A DNA stretch of 64,000 nt from Balneolaceae bacterium UBA3186 (GCA_002364085.1 DEXK01000020.1:1-64000), one strand, 5' to 3'; counted from the stretch's first letter, positions 44,115 to 53,634 are shown. Notes: generated from the letters alone by a model not told the origin. A program made the numbers and translations.

Positions 44115-44912
44115 TTACTTAGCTATTTTATTATAGTATTCTGCAAACTTTTCAGATACATCTTCAGGTGAACCTTGTATTTGGTGGGGTTTAATGCCCA
44201 GTTCTTCAAAAGTATCATTGAATTCATCCTTTAGATAGTTTCCGGTAACTACATGATCACTAAATTGAAGCCCTAGTCTCAATAAGTCCACCTTACCGTT
44301 ATCTGTAAGTTTGTTTATGTCTATATCTTCTGGTAAGCCTAATAGTTCAAGAATCTTGGCAGTGTCGGCTTGTCCTTCATTTTCGGGGTGATGAAGATTA
44401 TAAATTACTTGCGTATTCTTAAAAATAGCTTCGTCTTTATACTTCGTTTTCACTAACAAAGGGATTAAACCGGCAGGCCAATCGTGACAATGAATAATAT
44501 CAGGCTCCCATCCAAGCTTCATAACAGTTTCCAGCACACCTTTATTGTAGAAAGCCAAACGTTCTGCATTGTCTTCGTAAAATTCGTCTGTATTCGGCTT
44601 TTTAAAAAGGCCTTTTCTTTTGAAATAGGTGTCATTGTCTAAAAAATAGACCTGCAATTTTGCATTAGGAATACTAGCAACCTTGATCTTCATGCTTTCA
44701 ACATTGTCCCCTACCTCAACCTCAATACCTGAAAGTCTTATTACTTCATGAAGCCTGTTTCTTCTGTCATTAATAGATCCATACTTCGGCAGAAGAATTC
44801 TTATTTCAAACCCTTTGTCTTGCAATGAAGCTGGTAAAAAGCGTAAAAGATCTGCAGTATATGTCATTCTTGCAAATGGAGATATTTCCGCTGCTGCATA
44901 TAAAATTTTCAT
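44115..44912 (-). CDS. Truncated GT5 'glycogen/starch synthase' N-terminal domain protein
   Basis: 265-aa protein with only the N-terminal GT5 domain. MKILYAAAEISPFARM matches the domain start, but the KTGGL substrate-binding motif is missing (the segment reads FARMTYTADLLRFLP). DIIHCHDWPAGLIPLLV near 140 and VIYNLHHPENEGQ near 170 are GT5-like. The whole catalytic C-terminal GT-B half is absent, so this is not a complete glycogen synthase; such half-proteins are known next to DUF4270 in Bacteroidota. It may bind nucleotide or sugar or have been recruited for another job. Start codon ATG 44912, 9 bp after comA. Confidence 0.85.
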   Translation of the reverse strand: MKILYAAAEISPFARMTYTADLLRFLPASLQDKGFEIRILLPKYGSINDRRNRLHEVIRLSGIEVEVGDNVESMKIKVASIPNAKLQVYFLDNDTYFKRKGLFKKPNTDEFYEDNAERLAFYNKGVLETVMKLGWEPDIIHCHDWPAGLIPLLVKTKYKDEAIFKNTQVIYNLHHPENEGQADTAKILELLGLPEDIDINKLTDNGKVDLLRLGLQFSDHVVTGNYLKDEFNDTFEELGIKPHQIQGSPEDVSEKFAEYYNKIAK

Positions 44913-44921
44913 AAATAGTCT

Positions 44922-45740
44922 TTATTTCTCTTCGTTTGAAATTGAATTTTTCTTCATCATCTCTTGAAAGGACGGATCTTTTATTGGTACAAAATCCATT
45001 AAAGTATCACTTCTTAATCCTTGTCGAATCGTTTCTAGGGAAATCACCTCTTTTGGAGGAATATTTCCAAGATTTACATTGCTCCCGTATTTCTTGATAA
45101 ACCAGACCTGTTGTTCTTTCTGAGGAGCTTCAAATATAAGCTTTTCCACAGGAATTTGATCTGTTATTTCTTCTATTAAACCAGACCTGATTTCGCCATT
45201 TGGCCTGAACACACCTACCGTTCCACTTTCTCTGGCCTCACAAATTACTTTTTCCGCTCCGGCTTCTAATTCCTCACGAATAACTTTTACCCATTTATAT
45301 GGCGGTACAATTTCATTTGGATTTTTACTTCCCACTTCGGAGTAAACTTTAAAATCCTTACTTAGGTCCTTTATTATTTTTTGCTTCTTCTCATCAGAAA
45401 GCCAAATAGTCCCATTAGAAACTTCTAGAGTATCTATATTATGCTTATTCAATAACTTCACATAATCACTCAATTGGTTTCTTAGTAAATAAGCCTCAAA
45501 CAAAGTCCCACCAAAATATACCGGAATACCGGCATCGGAATACACTTTAATCTTATTTTCTAGATTTTGAGTCACTACTGAAGTTCCCCAGCCTAATTTT
45601 ACTACGTCAACAGAATCTGAAGCAACTTCACAGAAGTCTTCACATTCCCTAACGCTGTATCCTTTATCTAACACAAATGTCATTCCATTTGTGCGAGGCT
45701 TGGATGTTCTAAATGGTAAATTTTTTAATGTAAATGCCAT
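44922..45740 (-). CDS. comA: Phosphosulfolactate synthase (ComA family)
   Basis: Adds sulfite to phosphoenolpyruvate to give phosphosulfolactate, known from coenzyme M synthesis and sulfolactate metabolism. The 272-aa sequence matches the archaeal enzyme block by block: MTFVLDKGYSV near 20, VVKLGWGTSVV near 45, VYFGGTLFEAYLL near 75, YSEVGSKNP near 133, CEARESGTVGVF near 165, FEAPQKEQQVWFIKKYGS near 205 and EVISLETIRQGLRSDT near 235. It is not the competence protein ComA. It lies between malQ and the GT5 gene on the same strand, with no visible coenzyme M or sulfonate pathway partners. Confidence 0.9.
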   Translation of the reverse strand: MAFTLKNLPFRTSKPRTNGMTFVLDKGYSVRECEDFCEVASDSVDVVKLGWGTSVVTQNLENKIKVYSDAGIPVYFGGTLFEAYLLRNQLSDYVKLLNKHNIDTLEVSNGTIWLSDEKKQKIIKDLSKDFKVYSEVGSKNPNEIVPPYKWVKVIREELEAGAEKVICEARESGTVGVFRPNGEIRSGLIEEITDQIPVEKLIFEAPQKEQQVWFIKKYGSNVNLGNIPPKEVISLETIRQGLRSDTLMDFVPIKDPSFQEMMKKNSISNEEK

Positions 45741-45809
45741 GTATTCTTAAAATTCAAAGCCCTAAATATACTCATTCTTACAATGGTATTAAAGAAATGC
45801 TTTTTTAGG

Positions 45810-47300
45810 CTATTTTCGGTTTGTATCGATTATTAGTTCTTTAATTCTTTCTGTATCAATTTCTTTCAACATTGAGTCAGTATATCTCCATACCCAGTTT
45901 CCTGAAGAGGTTCCGGGCACATTGGTTCTGTGGCTTCCATCCAGGTTCATGAAATCCTGAAGAGGAAAAATTGCTTGATCAGATACAGAGTACATCCCTA
46001 GTCGAATAAATTCCCAATTAGGCTCACTCCCGTCCGACCTTGTATACACACGAACACGATGTTTTTCAACTTCTGGAGCAGAGTTATACCAACCAATACT
46101 GGTGTCATTATCGTGTGTTCCGGAATATGCTACACAATTCTGAGGGTAGTTATGAGGTAAAAAACTGTTTGTGGAATCCGAATCAAAAGCAAATTGAATA
46201 ATCTTCATCCCCGGAAAGTTATATTTATCGCGCAACCTTTCTACTCCTTCTGTTACAAAACCAAGATCTTCAGCTAGAATTGGCAATTCTCCACATTTCT
46301 GAAGGATCGTATCAAATAGCTTTTCGCCCGGCCCTTTTACCCACCGCCCGTTTTCAGCTGTTTTTTCAGATGCCTTAACTTCCCAATAAGCATCAAACCC
46401 CCTGAAATGATCTACACGAATTGCATCACATATGGAGAACATATACTTAAATCTTTCTACCCACCAAGAAAAACCATCCTTTTCCAGCACCTTCCATTTG
46501 TAAAGAGGATTCCCCCATAATTGCCCCGTCTTACTAAAATAATCTGGAGGGACGCCAGCAACTAATTTACGATTTCCTTTTTTATCTACTTCAAAGTATT
46601 GAGGATTGGCCCATACATCTGCGCTATTATGATCAACAAAAATCGGAATATCACCAATTACTCTAACCCCTTTGCCGTTGGCATATTTTTTAAGTTCAGA
46701 CCATTGGGATGAGAACTCAAATTGCAACCATAGTTGATGAGCTATCTCTTTTTTATATTTTTTACGAGCTGATTTTAACGCCTCAGGGTCTCTTTGAGCA
46801 AGCATAGAATCCCAAGTGTTCCAAGGCTGCATACCACAATCTAAACCGCAAGCCATAAACAGGGTGTAATCATCCAACCAAAATTTGTTCTTTTTCTTAA
46901 AAGAATTGAATTTTTTCTTTTGATCGGCATCTATTTTTTTATAAAACCTATCCGACGCAAGCTTGTATAATCTATCTTTGTTTTTAAATGACCTGTCGTA
47001 GTCTACTTTTATTTCTGAAGGCAACTCTGCTTTTATAGCTTCTCCCTTTTCTAATAAACCTTTTTCAACAAGAATATCCGGAGATATTAAATATGGATTT
47101 CCTGCAAATGCAGAGTAACTCGCATAAGGAGAGTTTCCATATCCTGTAGGAGTTAATGGTAATATTTGCCAAATATTTTGATACGTTGCTTCTAAAAAAT
47201 CTATAAAAACTCTGGCTTCTGAGCCAAAGTCTCCAATTCCATATTTACCTGGAAATGATGTAGGGTGAACTAAAGTTCCACTTGAGCGAGGAAATCTCAT
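45810..47300 (-). CDS. malQ: 4-alpha-glucanotransferase (GH77)
   Basis: Transfers segments of alpha-1,4-glucan (amylomaltase). The N-terminus FPRSSGTLVHPTSFPGKYGI and ILPLTPTGYGNSPYASYSAF near 45 are family signatures. The catalytic GH77 region includes AIRVDHFRGFDAYW near 285 (nucleophile Asp), ILAEDLGFVTEGVERL near 338 (acid/base Glu) and YSGTHDNDT near 388. 496 aa is normal. Its ATG follows the glgB stop by 2 bp, so coupled translation is likely. Handles malto-oligosaccharides from glycogen. Confidence 0.95.
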   Translation of the reverse strand: MRFPRSSGTLVHPTSFPGKYGIGDFGSEARVFIDFLEATYQNIWQILPLTPTGYGNSPYASYSAFAGNPYLISPDILVEKGLLEKGEAIKAELPSEIKVDYDRSFKNKDRLYKLASDRFYKKIDADQKKKFNSFKKKNKFWLDDYTLFMACGLDCGMQPWNTWDSMLAQRDPEALKSARKKYKKEIAHQLWLQFEFSSQWSELKKYANGKGVRVIGDIPIFVDHNSADVWANPQYFEVDKKGNRKLVAGVPPDYFSKTGQLWGNPLYKWKVLEKDGFSWWVERFKYMFSICDAIRVDHFRGFDAYWEVKASEKTAENGRWVKGPGEKLFDTILQKCGELPILAEDLGFVTEGVERLRDKYNFPGMKIIQFAFDSDSTNSFLPHNYPQNCVAYSGTHDNDTSIGWYNSAPEVEKHRVRVYTRSDGSEPNWEFIRLGMYSVSDQAIFPLQDFMNLDGSHRTNVPGTSSGNWVWRYTDSMLKEIDTERIKELIIDTNRK

Positions 47301-47302
47301 TC

Positions 47303-49507
47303 TTATCCTTTTGGTTTTAAAATTAGTGCTGCTAAAGGCGGAATAGTGACATTTATGTAGGCAGGTTGGTTATGCCAATCACCCCATTTAGCTTGAATAG
47401 CTGAATCTCCGGCATTACTTCCACCATAATATTCTGAATCTGTGTTCATCAATACATTATAAACACCATCTTTTGGAACCCCGACCTGATATCCATAATG
47501 AACCGTGGGGGTAAAATTCAATATTACTACAATAAAGTCATCCGCATTTTTCCCTCTTCTAATATACGAAATCAGGCTATTGTCCGCATCACTTACATCG
47601 ATCCACTCAAAACCTCTCCAGTCGCCATCAATTTCGTGTAAAGCTTTTTCAGTTTTTGAAACTTTATTGAGATCTTTTACTAACTGTTGCAACCCCTTAT
47701 GCTTTTCCCATTCTAATAAATGCCAGTCTAAAGAGTTTTCATGATTCCATTCCGACCATTGACCGAACTCTCCACCCATAAACAGCAAATTCTTCCCCGG
47801 ATGCGTATACATATACGAGTAAAGCAATCTTAAATTCGCAAACTTTTGCCAGTCATCACCAGGCATTTTTGACAACATGGATTGCTTCATATGTACTACT
47901 TCATCGTGCGAAAAAGGTAGAGTAAAATGTTCTGAGAAAGCATATATCAATGAAAATGTAAGTTGGTCCTGATGATACTTTCTATGAATAGGCTCTCTCT
48001 CTATGTAAGAAAGTGTATCGTTCATCCATCCCATATTCCATTTATAATCAAAGCCTAATCCTCCTGTACCTGTAGGTCTTGAAACCCCGCCCCATGAAGT
48101 AGACTCCTCTGCAAATGTTATAACCCCTGGAAATAGAGAATGAAGAACATCATTTACATTTCTAAGCAGATTTATTGCTTCAATGTTTTCTCTTCCACCA
48201 TACTTGTTTGGCACCCATTCTCCCTCTTTCCGAGAATAATCCAAATATAGCATTGATGCCACCGCGTCAACTCGTATTCCGTCTATGTGAAATTTTTCGC
48301 ACCAGTAAACAACATTTGATATAAGAAAATTACGAACCTCTGTTCTCCCAAAGTTAAAAATGCACGTACCCCAATCAAGATGCTCACCTTGTCTCGGATC
48401 TTCGTGTTCATACAAACCCGTACCGTCAAATCTTCTGAGGCCATGATCATCTTTAGCAAAATGTGCAGGAACCCAATCCAGCAGTACGCCTATTCCTGCC
48501 TTGTGACACTCGTTAACAAAAAACTTAAAGTCGTCCGGATCTCCAAAACGGCTTGTTGGAGCGTAGTATCCTGTTATCTGGTATCCCCAGGAAGGATCAT
48601 ATGGGTGTTCTGCAATAGGTAATAATTCCACGTGAGTAAATCCCATATCTTTTATGTATGGAATCAATTCTTTGGCAAGTTCACGGTAGGTTAAAAAATC
48701 GCGCCCGTTTTCTACTTTTCTTCGCCACGAACCTATGTGTAGTTCATAAATAGAAATTGGCTGATCTTTAGCTTGTCTCACATTCCGCTTGTTCATCCAT
48801 TTTTCATCAGACCATTTGAAAGCATCTTTTCCAACAACAATTGATGAAGTATTAGGGCGAAGTTCTGCTTTAAAAGCGTACGGGTCTGCTTTTAATAATG
48901 GAGCTTCCTGAACAGGTGATTTAATCTCAAACTTATACAGATCTCCTTCTGCTACATGCGGGATAAAAATTTCCCAAATTCCTTGGTCATGGAACTTCCT
49001 CATTGGGTTAACTCTGCCGTCCCAATTATTAAATGAACCAACCACACTTACCCTTACTGCACTTGGTGCTGAAACTACAAAATGAACACCTTTCACCTTT
49101 CCAACTTTCTTTTCATGAGCTCCCATAAACTCATAAGCCTTTTGGTGATTTCCTTCGCCCCATAATTGCAAATCAAAATCGCTTAGTAACGATCCGAAGT
49201 TATAGGAGTCGATTATCTCAAACTTCTTCCCTTCATAGGGTGTTATGGACAATGAATAATCAAATCTTTTTTTTCTTCTTGGAATGATTACTTCAAACAA
49301 CCCTTCATCAGAAATTTTATCTAATGCTAAGGGTTTTGCACTGCCAATATTTACTGAAATGGCTTTAGCCTCAGGGCGGAGAGCTCTTATCACAAGCTTT
49401 TCTTTGCCATCGTCCTTTACCGTGTGAAGGCCTAAAACCGAAAATGGATCCCCATGTGTACCATTTGAAATTGAGGCTATTATTTCTTTGCTAAGTGTAG
49501 AGCTCAT
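47303..49507 (-). CDS. glgB: 1,4-alpha-glucan branching enzyme (GH13)
   Basis: Creates alpha-1,6 branches in glycogen. An N-terminal beta-sandwich region (FVVSAPSAVRVSVVGSFNNW near 140, a CBM48) precedes the GH13 barrel: HVELLPIAEHPYDPSWGYQI near 285, DGIRVDAVASMLYLDYS near 400 with the nucleophile Asp, VITFAEESTSWGGVSRP near 455 with the acid/base Glu, and LPFSHDEVVHMKQSM near 525 with the transition-state His-Asp. The C-terminal all-beta domain ends AALILKPKG. First gene of the minus-strand glycogen series; 93 bp from the divergent permease gene. Confidence 0.96.
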   Translation of the reverse strand: MSSTLSKEIIASISNGTHGDPFSVLGLHTVKDDGKEKLVIRALRPEAKAISVNIGSAKPLALDKISDEGLFEVIIPRRKKRFDYSLSITPYEGKKFEIIDSYNFGSLLSDFDLQLWGEGNHQKAYEFMGAHEKKVGKVKGVHFVVSAPSAVRVSVVGSFNNWDGRVNPMRKFHDQGIWEIFIPHVAEGDLYKFEIKSPVQEAPLLKADPYAFKAELRPNTSSIVVGKDAFKWSDEKWMNKRNVRQAKDQPISIYELHIGSWRRKVENGRDFLTYRELAKELIPYIKDMGFTHVELLPIAEHPYDPSWGYQITGYYAPTSRFGDPDDFKFFVNECHKAGIGVLLDWVPAHFAKDDHGLRRFDGTGLYEHEDPRQGEHLDWGTCIFNFGRTEVRNFLISNVVYWCEKFHIDGIRVDAVASMLYLDYSRKEGEWVPNKYGGRENIEAINLLRNVNDVLHSLFPGVITFAEESTSWGGVSRPTGTGGLGFDYKWNMGWMNDTLSYIEREPIHRKYHQDQLTFSLIYAFSEHFTLPFSHDEVVHMKQSMLSKMPGDDWQKFANLRLLYSYMYTHPGKNLLFMGGEFGQWSEWNHENSLDWHLLEWEKHKGLQQLVKDLNKVSKTEKALHEIDGDWRGFEWIDVSDADNSLISYIRRGKNADDFIVVILNFTPTVHYGYQVGVPKDGVYNVLMNTDSEYYGGSNAGDSAIQAKWGDWHNQPAYINVTIPPLAALILKPKG

Positions 49508-49606
49508 TAATCCTCTTTAATTAAGGCTCGGAAGATAGCAATTTTACACAAAATCTTTTGATGTATTCAGTATGCTTTCTAATCTTTCATTTTCTATTTT
49601 GTGTTT

Positions 49607-50833
49607 ATGCATTACACCGGACAAATCGCCCAAAGATATCTTTTCTCAAAAAAGCATATCTCTCTTATATCCACACTTACTTTCATAAGCATAATTGGGG
49701 TTACCATTGGTACAGCGCTTCTTATTGTAGTATTGTCTGTTCTAAACGGTTTTTTTGATGTTGTTCAAGGTTATTTATTGAATTACGACCCTGATTTACG
49801 AGTAGAAGCCTCCGGCTCAAGTACATTTGTTCAAAATCAGGAATTAGTGGATCAAATCAACTCACTACCTGAAATCACTTTACTGTCTCCTTACGTGGAA
49901 GGAAAAGCTTTGCTCACCAACAATGGAAAAGAAAATAAAGTTATTGAAGTAAGAGGTGTAGATACCGAGAGTTTTATCAACCTCATCGAAATTCAACAAA
50001 GCATTAGTGCAGGGGTTTTTGATGTTAGCGTTAGAAATCGCAAACCAGGTCTTGTTATAAGCGAGCAACTTATGAATGAGCTTGATTTAGATTTAGGAGA
50101 TGAAGTTGCTCTATTAAGTGCTTCAGCAATGCGCAGAACATTAACACAAATTACTGCACCAAGGTTATACCGGTTTGAAGTACGTGGCGCTTATGAACTT
50201 GAACAAATAGGTGAAGGAGCGCAGGCTTTTATCGATATTACAGCGGCACAAAGATTGTTTAAATCTAGAAACAACATTTCTGGTATTGATATTAAATTAA
50301 TAGACAGTGAATTAGCACTACAACTAAAGCCTGTACTCCAATCCAAATTAGGTGATAACTTTAACGTCTCGTCTTGGTACGATCTTCAAAAGGCTCTATA
50401 TGATGTTATGTATCTGGAAAAATGGGGTGCCTATGCCATTTTAATGATTATCATTATTGTTGCCGTTTTAAACATTGTCGGCTCACTTACCATGATCGTA
50501 ATTCAGAAAAGAAGAGATATTGGAATCTTAATTACAATGGGATATTCAAAAGCTGCAATAAAGCAGATATTTCGCAAACAAGGGCTTTATATCGGGTTAA
50601 TTGGGTGCATTTTTGGCGGACTTCTTGGCCTTTTGCTAAGTTGGCTTCAGCTTAAATTCCATATCATTAAGCTTTCCACTGCTTTTCTTATTGATGCTTA
50701 TCCCGTTCAGATTCAGGTTACAGATGTGGTTATTATATTATTGGGTAGCCTGTTACTTTGTATAGCAGCCAGCTGGCTACCCGCAACAAGAGCCTCTGAA
50801 ATTCAACCTGCTGATGCCATTAGATATGAATAA
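49607..50833 (+). CDS. LolC/E-like (FtsX-domain) ABC transporter permease
   Basis: Inner-membrane subunit of a lipoprotein-release-type ABC exporter. One TM near residues 25-45, a large periplasmic domain (45-265) with VRGVDTESFINLIE and GEVALLSASAM-like strands, then three C-terminal TMs (about 272-292, 315-345, 370-395) forming the FtsX domain, with QKRRDIGILITMGYSKAAI near 300 and ATRASEIQPADAIRYE at the end. The start is ATG at 49607; a GTG two codons earlier is also open. The ATPase partner (LolD type) is not in the window. Convergent with the MurF-like gene across 3 bp. Confidence 0.88.
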   Translation: MHYTGQIAQRYLFSKKHISLISTLTFISIIGVTIGTALLIVVLSVLNGFFDVVQGYLLNYDPDLRVEASGSSTFVQNQELVDQINSLPEITLLSPYVEGKALLTNNGKENKVIEVRGVDTESFINLIEIQQSISAGVFDVSVRNRKPGLVISEQLMNELDLDLGDEVALLSASAMRRTLTQITAPRLYRFEVRGAYELEQIGEGAQAFIDITAAQRLFKSRNNISGIDIKLIDSELALQLKPVLQSKLGDNFNVSSWYDLQKALYDVMYLEKWGAYAILMIIIIVAVLNIVGSLTMIVIQKRRDIGILITMGYSKAAIKQIFRKQGLYIGLIGCIFGGLLGLLLSWLQLKFHIIKLSTAFLIDAYPVQIQVTDVVIILLGSLLLCIAASWLPATRASEIQPADAIRYE

Positions 50834-50844
50834 ATTTTATTCAT
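50826..50844. repeat. Palindrome spanning two convergent stop codons
   Basis: ATGAATAAA-T-TTTATTCAT is a 9-bp perfect inverted repeat with a one-base centre. It contains both the stop of the permease gene and the stop of the MurF-like gene, so both proteins end in Glu followed by TAA. Confidence 0.5.
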
Positions 50845-52597
50845 TATAAAGATCCGGCAGATCGTTCTCGTACAACACAACATCGCCTGGTTGTATATAA
50901 GGTTTCAAAAGGTCGTTAGCTTCAAACAATGAATTTACCACACTCACAGATTCAATATTTGAAGTTTCTACTGAATGTAAACCTTCCAAAATGGGCTCTG
51001 ACCTATCCTCTCCTACTAAAATTATTTTATCCAATTGCGCTTTTGCGATCGCTTCTCCAAACTTTCGATTCTCCTGATATTCAATCTCACCAAGCTCTAC
51101 CATTCCAGGCGTGATGATAATTCTTCTCCCGGATGAAAACTGACTTAGAATTTCTACTGCGTTTTTTGCGCCAACCGGGTTTGAGTTAAAAGCATCATCA
51201 ATAATATAAAAATCGCCTGCTTTTTTAAGCTCAAGACGATGCTCAATCGGTTCAATATTTTTTGCGCCCAAAGCAATGGTTTTTGAACGAATCCCTAAAT
51301 GATAAGCAGCTCCAATTGCCAACAACATATTCTGAACATTATGCCTTCCAAGTAACCGTGTTTGTATAGACACTTCCTCTCCTTCAACACTCAATATAAA
51401 GTTGGTTCCCTCTGTATTGTATTTGATATCATTACCCTTTATGACGCCGGATTCGAGCCCTACTAAAATTCTTTCTATATCAGAACGGTTTTCTCCCATT
51501 ATGCTCACGTACTTATCATCAGCATTAAGAATTGCTACTCCATTAGATGGTAAGTTATCTACAAGCGTACCCTTTTCTTTTGCTATTACTTCTTGCGAGC
51601 CAAAAGTCTCTAAATGAGCCACTCCTACGTTTGTAATAATAGAAATATCAGGCTGAGCAATGTCGCATAACTCCTGAATGTTTCCAGCATAACGGGCTCC
51701 CATTTCCAGAATTAAAATTTGGTGGTGCGATAGCAGATCATTGTTGATCACTTTGCAAATCCCCATTGGAGTATTAAAGCTTCCCGGTGTTGAGCAAACA
51801 CTAAATCTCTCTTTTAAAAGATCCTGAACCATAAACTTAGTACTGGTTTTACCATAACTTCCGGTAATAGCAATTACTTTAAGATGAGGCATTGACTCAA
51901 GTTTTTTTCTGGCTTGTTTCTTAAATCCTTCCTGAATAGAATTTTCTATAGGTTTTGTGATCCAACTCGCCAAAAAAATATAAAACGGAATCAGGATTGC
52001 TGAAAAAACCCATCCGAAAACTAAAAGAATAATATCAAACGAAAGTAAGCCAGGGCTATAGTTATACAGTAATCGACCGGTATAAGATTCTAAAGTAAAA
52101 AACACAGGGAACAATAAACCGAGAACAACGACAGGGATCAGTAACCGTTTAATTCTATTTGTAACAACCAGAGGTTTTTTCACCTTCTCCTGCTTATACC
52201 TTTTTACAGATGCCAACCAAAAGACAGTGTATACAAAGAAGATGACAGCTAAAGTGCTTCTTGTTACTACATTTCCGAAAAACCCATCCACTGCAACTGC
52301 TATGAATAAAATCAGGTTGAAAATCCCGAGATCAATAGGAATAACTTTCTCATCCCAATGCATTCTGAGCCAATGCCAGAACTCATTGTTCTTATATCCT
52401 ACCTGCTGAAAAGTGTGAACAAAAAAACGTGTTCTGTACCAATGATATCTAAACATTATGATGCAGAACAAAATGGAGAAATAATTAAGTAAACTGATAT
52501 ACCAATACAAGCTGTAGACTATTAGAATGTGATGTTTCCCAGTTAAATACAGAACTTCTCGATATTGATTGAGAACGCTCTTATATTCACCGCACAA
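50837..52597 (-). CDS. Membrane-anchored MurF-like Mur ligase
   Basis: Mur ligase that probably adds D-Ala-D-Ala or a similar unit to a peptidoglycan precursor. The N-terminal ~215 residues contain about five hydrophobic segments (near 22-48, 88-108, 116-130, 148-168, 180-205) absent from soluble MurF. The catalytic Mur half begins at LKVIAITGSYGKTSTKFMVQ near residue 238 (P-loop), then LILEMGARYAGNIQEL near 295, ITNVGVAHLETFGSQEVIA near 322, and DDAFNSNPVGAKNAVEIL near 455. The start is a TTG at 52597; an internal Met at residue 48 is an alternative, but upstream hydrophobic residues suggest the longer form. Whether it is the sole MurF of the cell is unknown. Confidence 0.8.
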   Translation of the reverse strand: MCGEYKSVLNQYREVLYLTGKHHILIVYSLYWYISLLNYFSILFCIIMFRYHWYRTRFFVHTFQQVGYKNNEFWHWLRMHWDEKVIPIDLGIFNLILFIAVAVDGFFGNVVTRSTLAVIFFVYTVFWLASVKRYKQEKVKKPLVVTNRIKRLLIPVVVLGLLFPVFFTLESYTGRLLYNYSPGLLSFDIILLVFGWVFSAILIPFYIFLASWITKPIENSIQEGFKKQARKKLESMPHLKVIAITGSYGKTSTKFMVQDLLKERFSVCSTPGSFNTPMGICKVINNDLLSHHQILILEMGARYAGNIQELCDIAQPDISIITNVGVAHLETFGSQEVIAKEKGTLVDNLPSNGVAILNADDKYVSIMGENRSDIERILVGLESGVIKGNDIKYNTEGTNFILSVEGEEVSIQTRLLGRHNVQNMLLAIGAAYHLGIRSKTIALGAKNIEPIEHRLELKKAGDFYIIDDAFNSNPVGAKNAVEILSQFSSGRRIIITPGMVELGEIEYQENRKFGEAIAKAQLDKIILVGEDRSEPILEGLHSVETSNIESVSVVNSLFEANDLLKPYIQPGDVVLYENDLPDLYNE

Positions 52598-52629
52598 TTA
52601 AAACAAAGTTTCGAATCGGAGACAAATAT

Positions 52630-53634
52630 ATGAAATTAATTATCCCAATGGCGGGTCGTGGAACCCGGGTACGCCCTCACTCTCATACTGTTCCAAAACC
52701 CCTGCTTCCGGTTGCCGGAACCATGATTATTGAGCGATTGGTTGAAACTTTTATTCGAACTTTGGATCGAAAAATTGAAGAGATTGTGTACATATTAGGC
52801 CCCGATTTCGGTCAGGATATCAAAGACCAGCTAACAGCAATGAGTGACCGACACGACGCAAAAACAACTTTCCGTGTTCAATTTCCTGCTTTAGGAACTG
52901 CGCATGCTGTAGCTTGTGCAAATGAAGATCTTGAAGGTGAAGTGATCGTCGCCTTTGCAGATACTCTATTTGACAGTAAAGAAAAATTTGATCTAGATGG
53001 AGCTGATAGTGTGATCTGGCTCAAGAAAGTTGAAGACCCGTCTAGATTTGGAGTTGCTGTCCACGAAGGTGAGAAGATCACCGGGTTTGTTGAAAAGCCG
53101 GAAGAATTTATTTCAGATCTCGCCATTATCGGAGTGTATTATTTCAAAGACGGGGCAGAACTTAAGCGACAAGTTAATCGCGTCATGGATGATGGACTAA
53201 AAGGCCCCGGTGGCGAATACTTCCTTACTGCAGCGCTTGATAACATGATCAATGAAGGAAAAGTCTTCAAAATTGCTACTGTTGACGAATGGTTGGATTG
53301 TGGAACTTTACCGGCATGGTTAGAAACTACCGGTGAGATTGTAGCCAAAGAAAACCCAACTTTCAATGCTTCTAAATTTCCGGGATCTGAGATCATCCCG
53401 CCGGTATTTATTGCAGAAGGAGTTAACATCGAGTCCAGCAAAATTGGGCCACACGTAAGTATTGAAGAAGGAACTACAATCAAGAATTCAACGATCAAGA
53501 ACTCTATTATTAGAGATAATGCAGTTCTGGATAATGTGGAAACTGAAGGCTCTACAATTGGAGCCCATACTTCACTCAAAAATGTGAAAGGCAAAGTAGA
53601 TGTCGGGGATCATTCGAATTTAGAGATCGAGTAA
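52630..53634 (+). CDS. Sugar nucleotidyltransferase (RmlA/GlmU-like)
   Basis: NDP-sugar pyrophosphorylase. Signature MKLIIPMAGRGTRVRPHSHT then PKPLLPVAGTMIIERLVE near 1-40 forms the nucleotide-binding loop, with ADTLFD near 112 as the metal/nucleotide Asp region, FVEKPEEF near 155 and VDEWLDCGT near 215. The C-terminal part (residues 250-334) is a left-handed beta-helix of hexapeptide-like repeats, for example SKIGPHVSIEEGTTIKNST. Substrate sugar is not readable; a glucose-1-phosphate enzyme that could feed glycogen or envelope sugars is possible. Divergent from the MurF-like gene (32-bp gap). Confidence 0.87.
   Translation: MKLIIPMAGRGTRVRPHSHTVPKPLLPVAGTMIIERLVETFIRTLDRKIEEIVYILGPDFGQDIKDQLTAMSDRHDAKTTFRVQFPALGTAHAVACANEDLEGEVIVAFADTLFDSKEKFDLDGADSVIWLKKVEDPSRFGVAVHEGEKITGFVEKPEEFISDLAIIGVYYFKDGAELKRQVNRVMDDGLKGPGGEYFLTAALDNMINEGKVFKIATVDEWLDCGTLPAWLETTGEIVAKENPTFNASKFPGSEIIPPVFIAEGVNIESSKIGPHVSIEEGTTIKNSTIKNSIIRDNAVLDNVETEGSTIGAHTSLKNVKGKVDVGDHSNLEIE

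Noticed and set aside
44922..45740. Competence regulator ComA
   Set aside because: The name coincides, but the sequence matches archaeal phosphosulfolactate synthase motif by motif.
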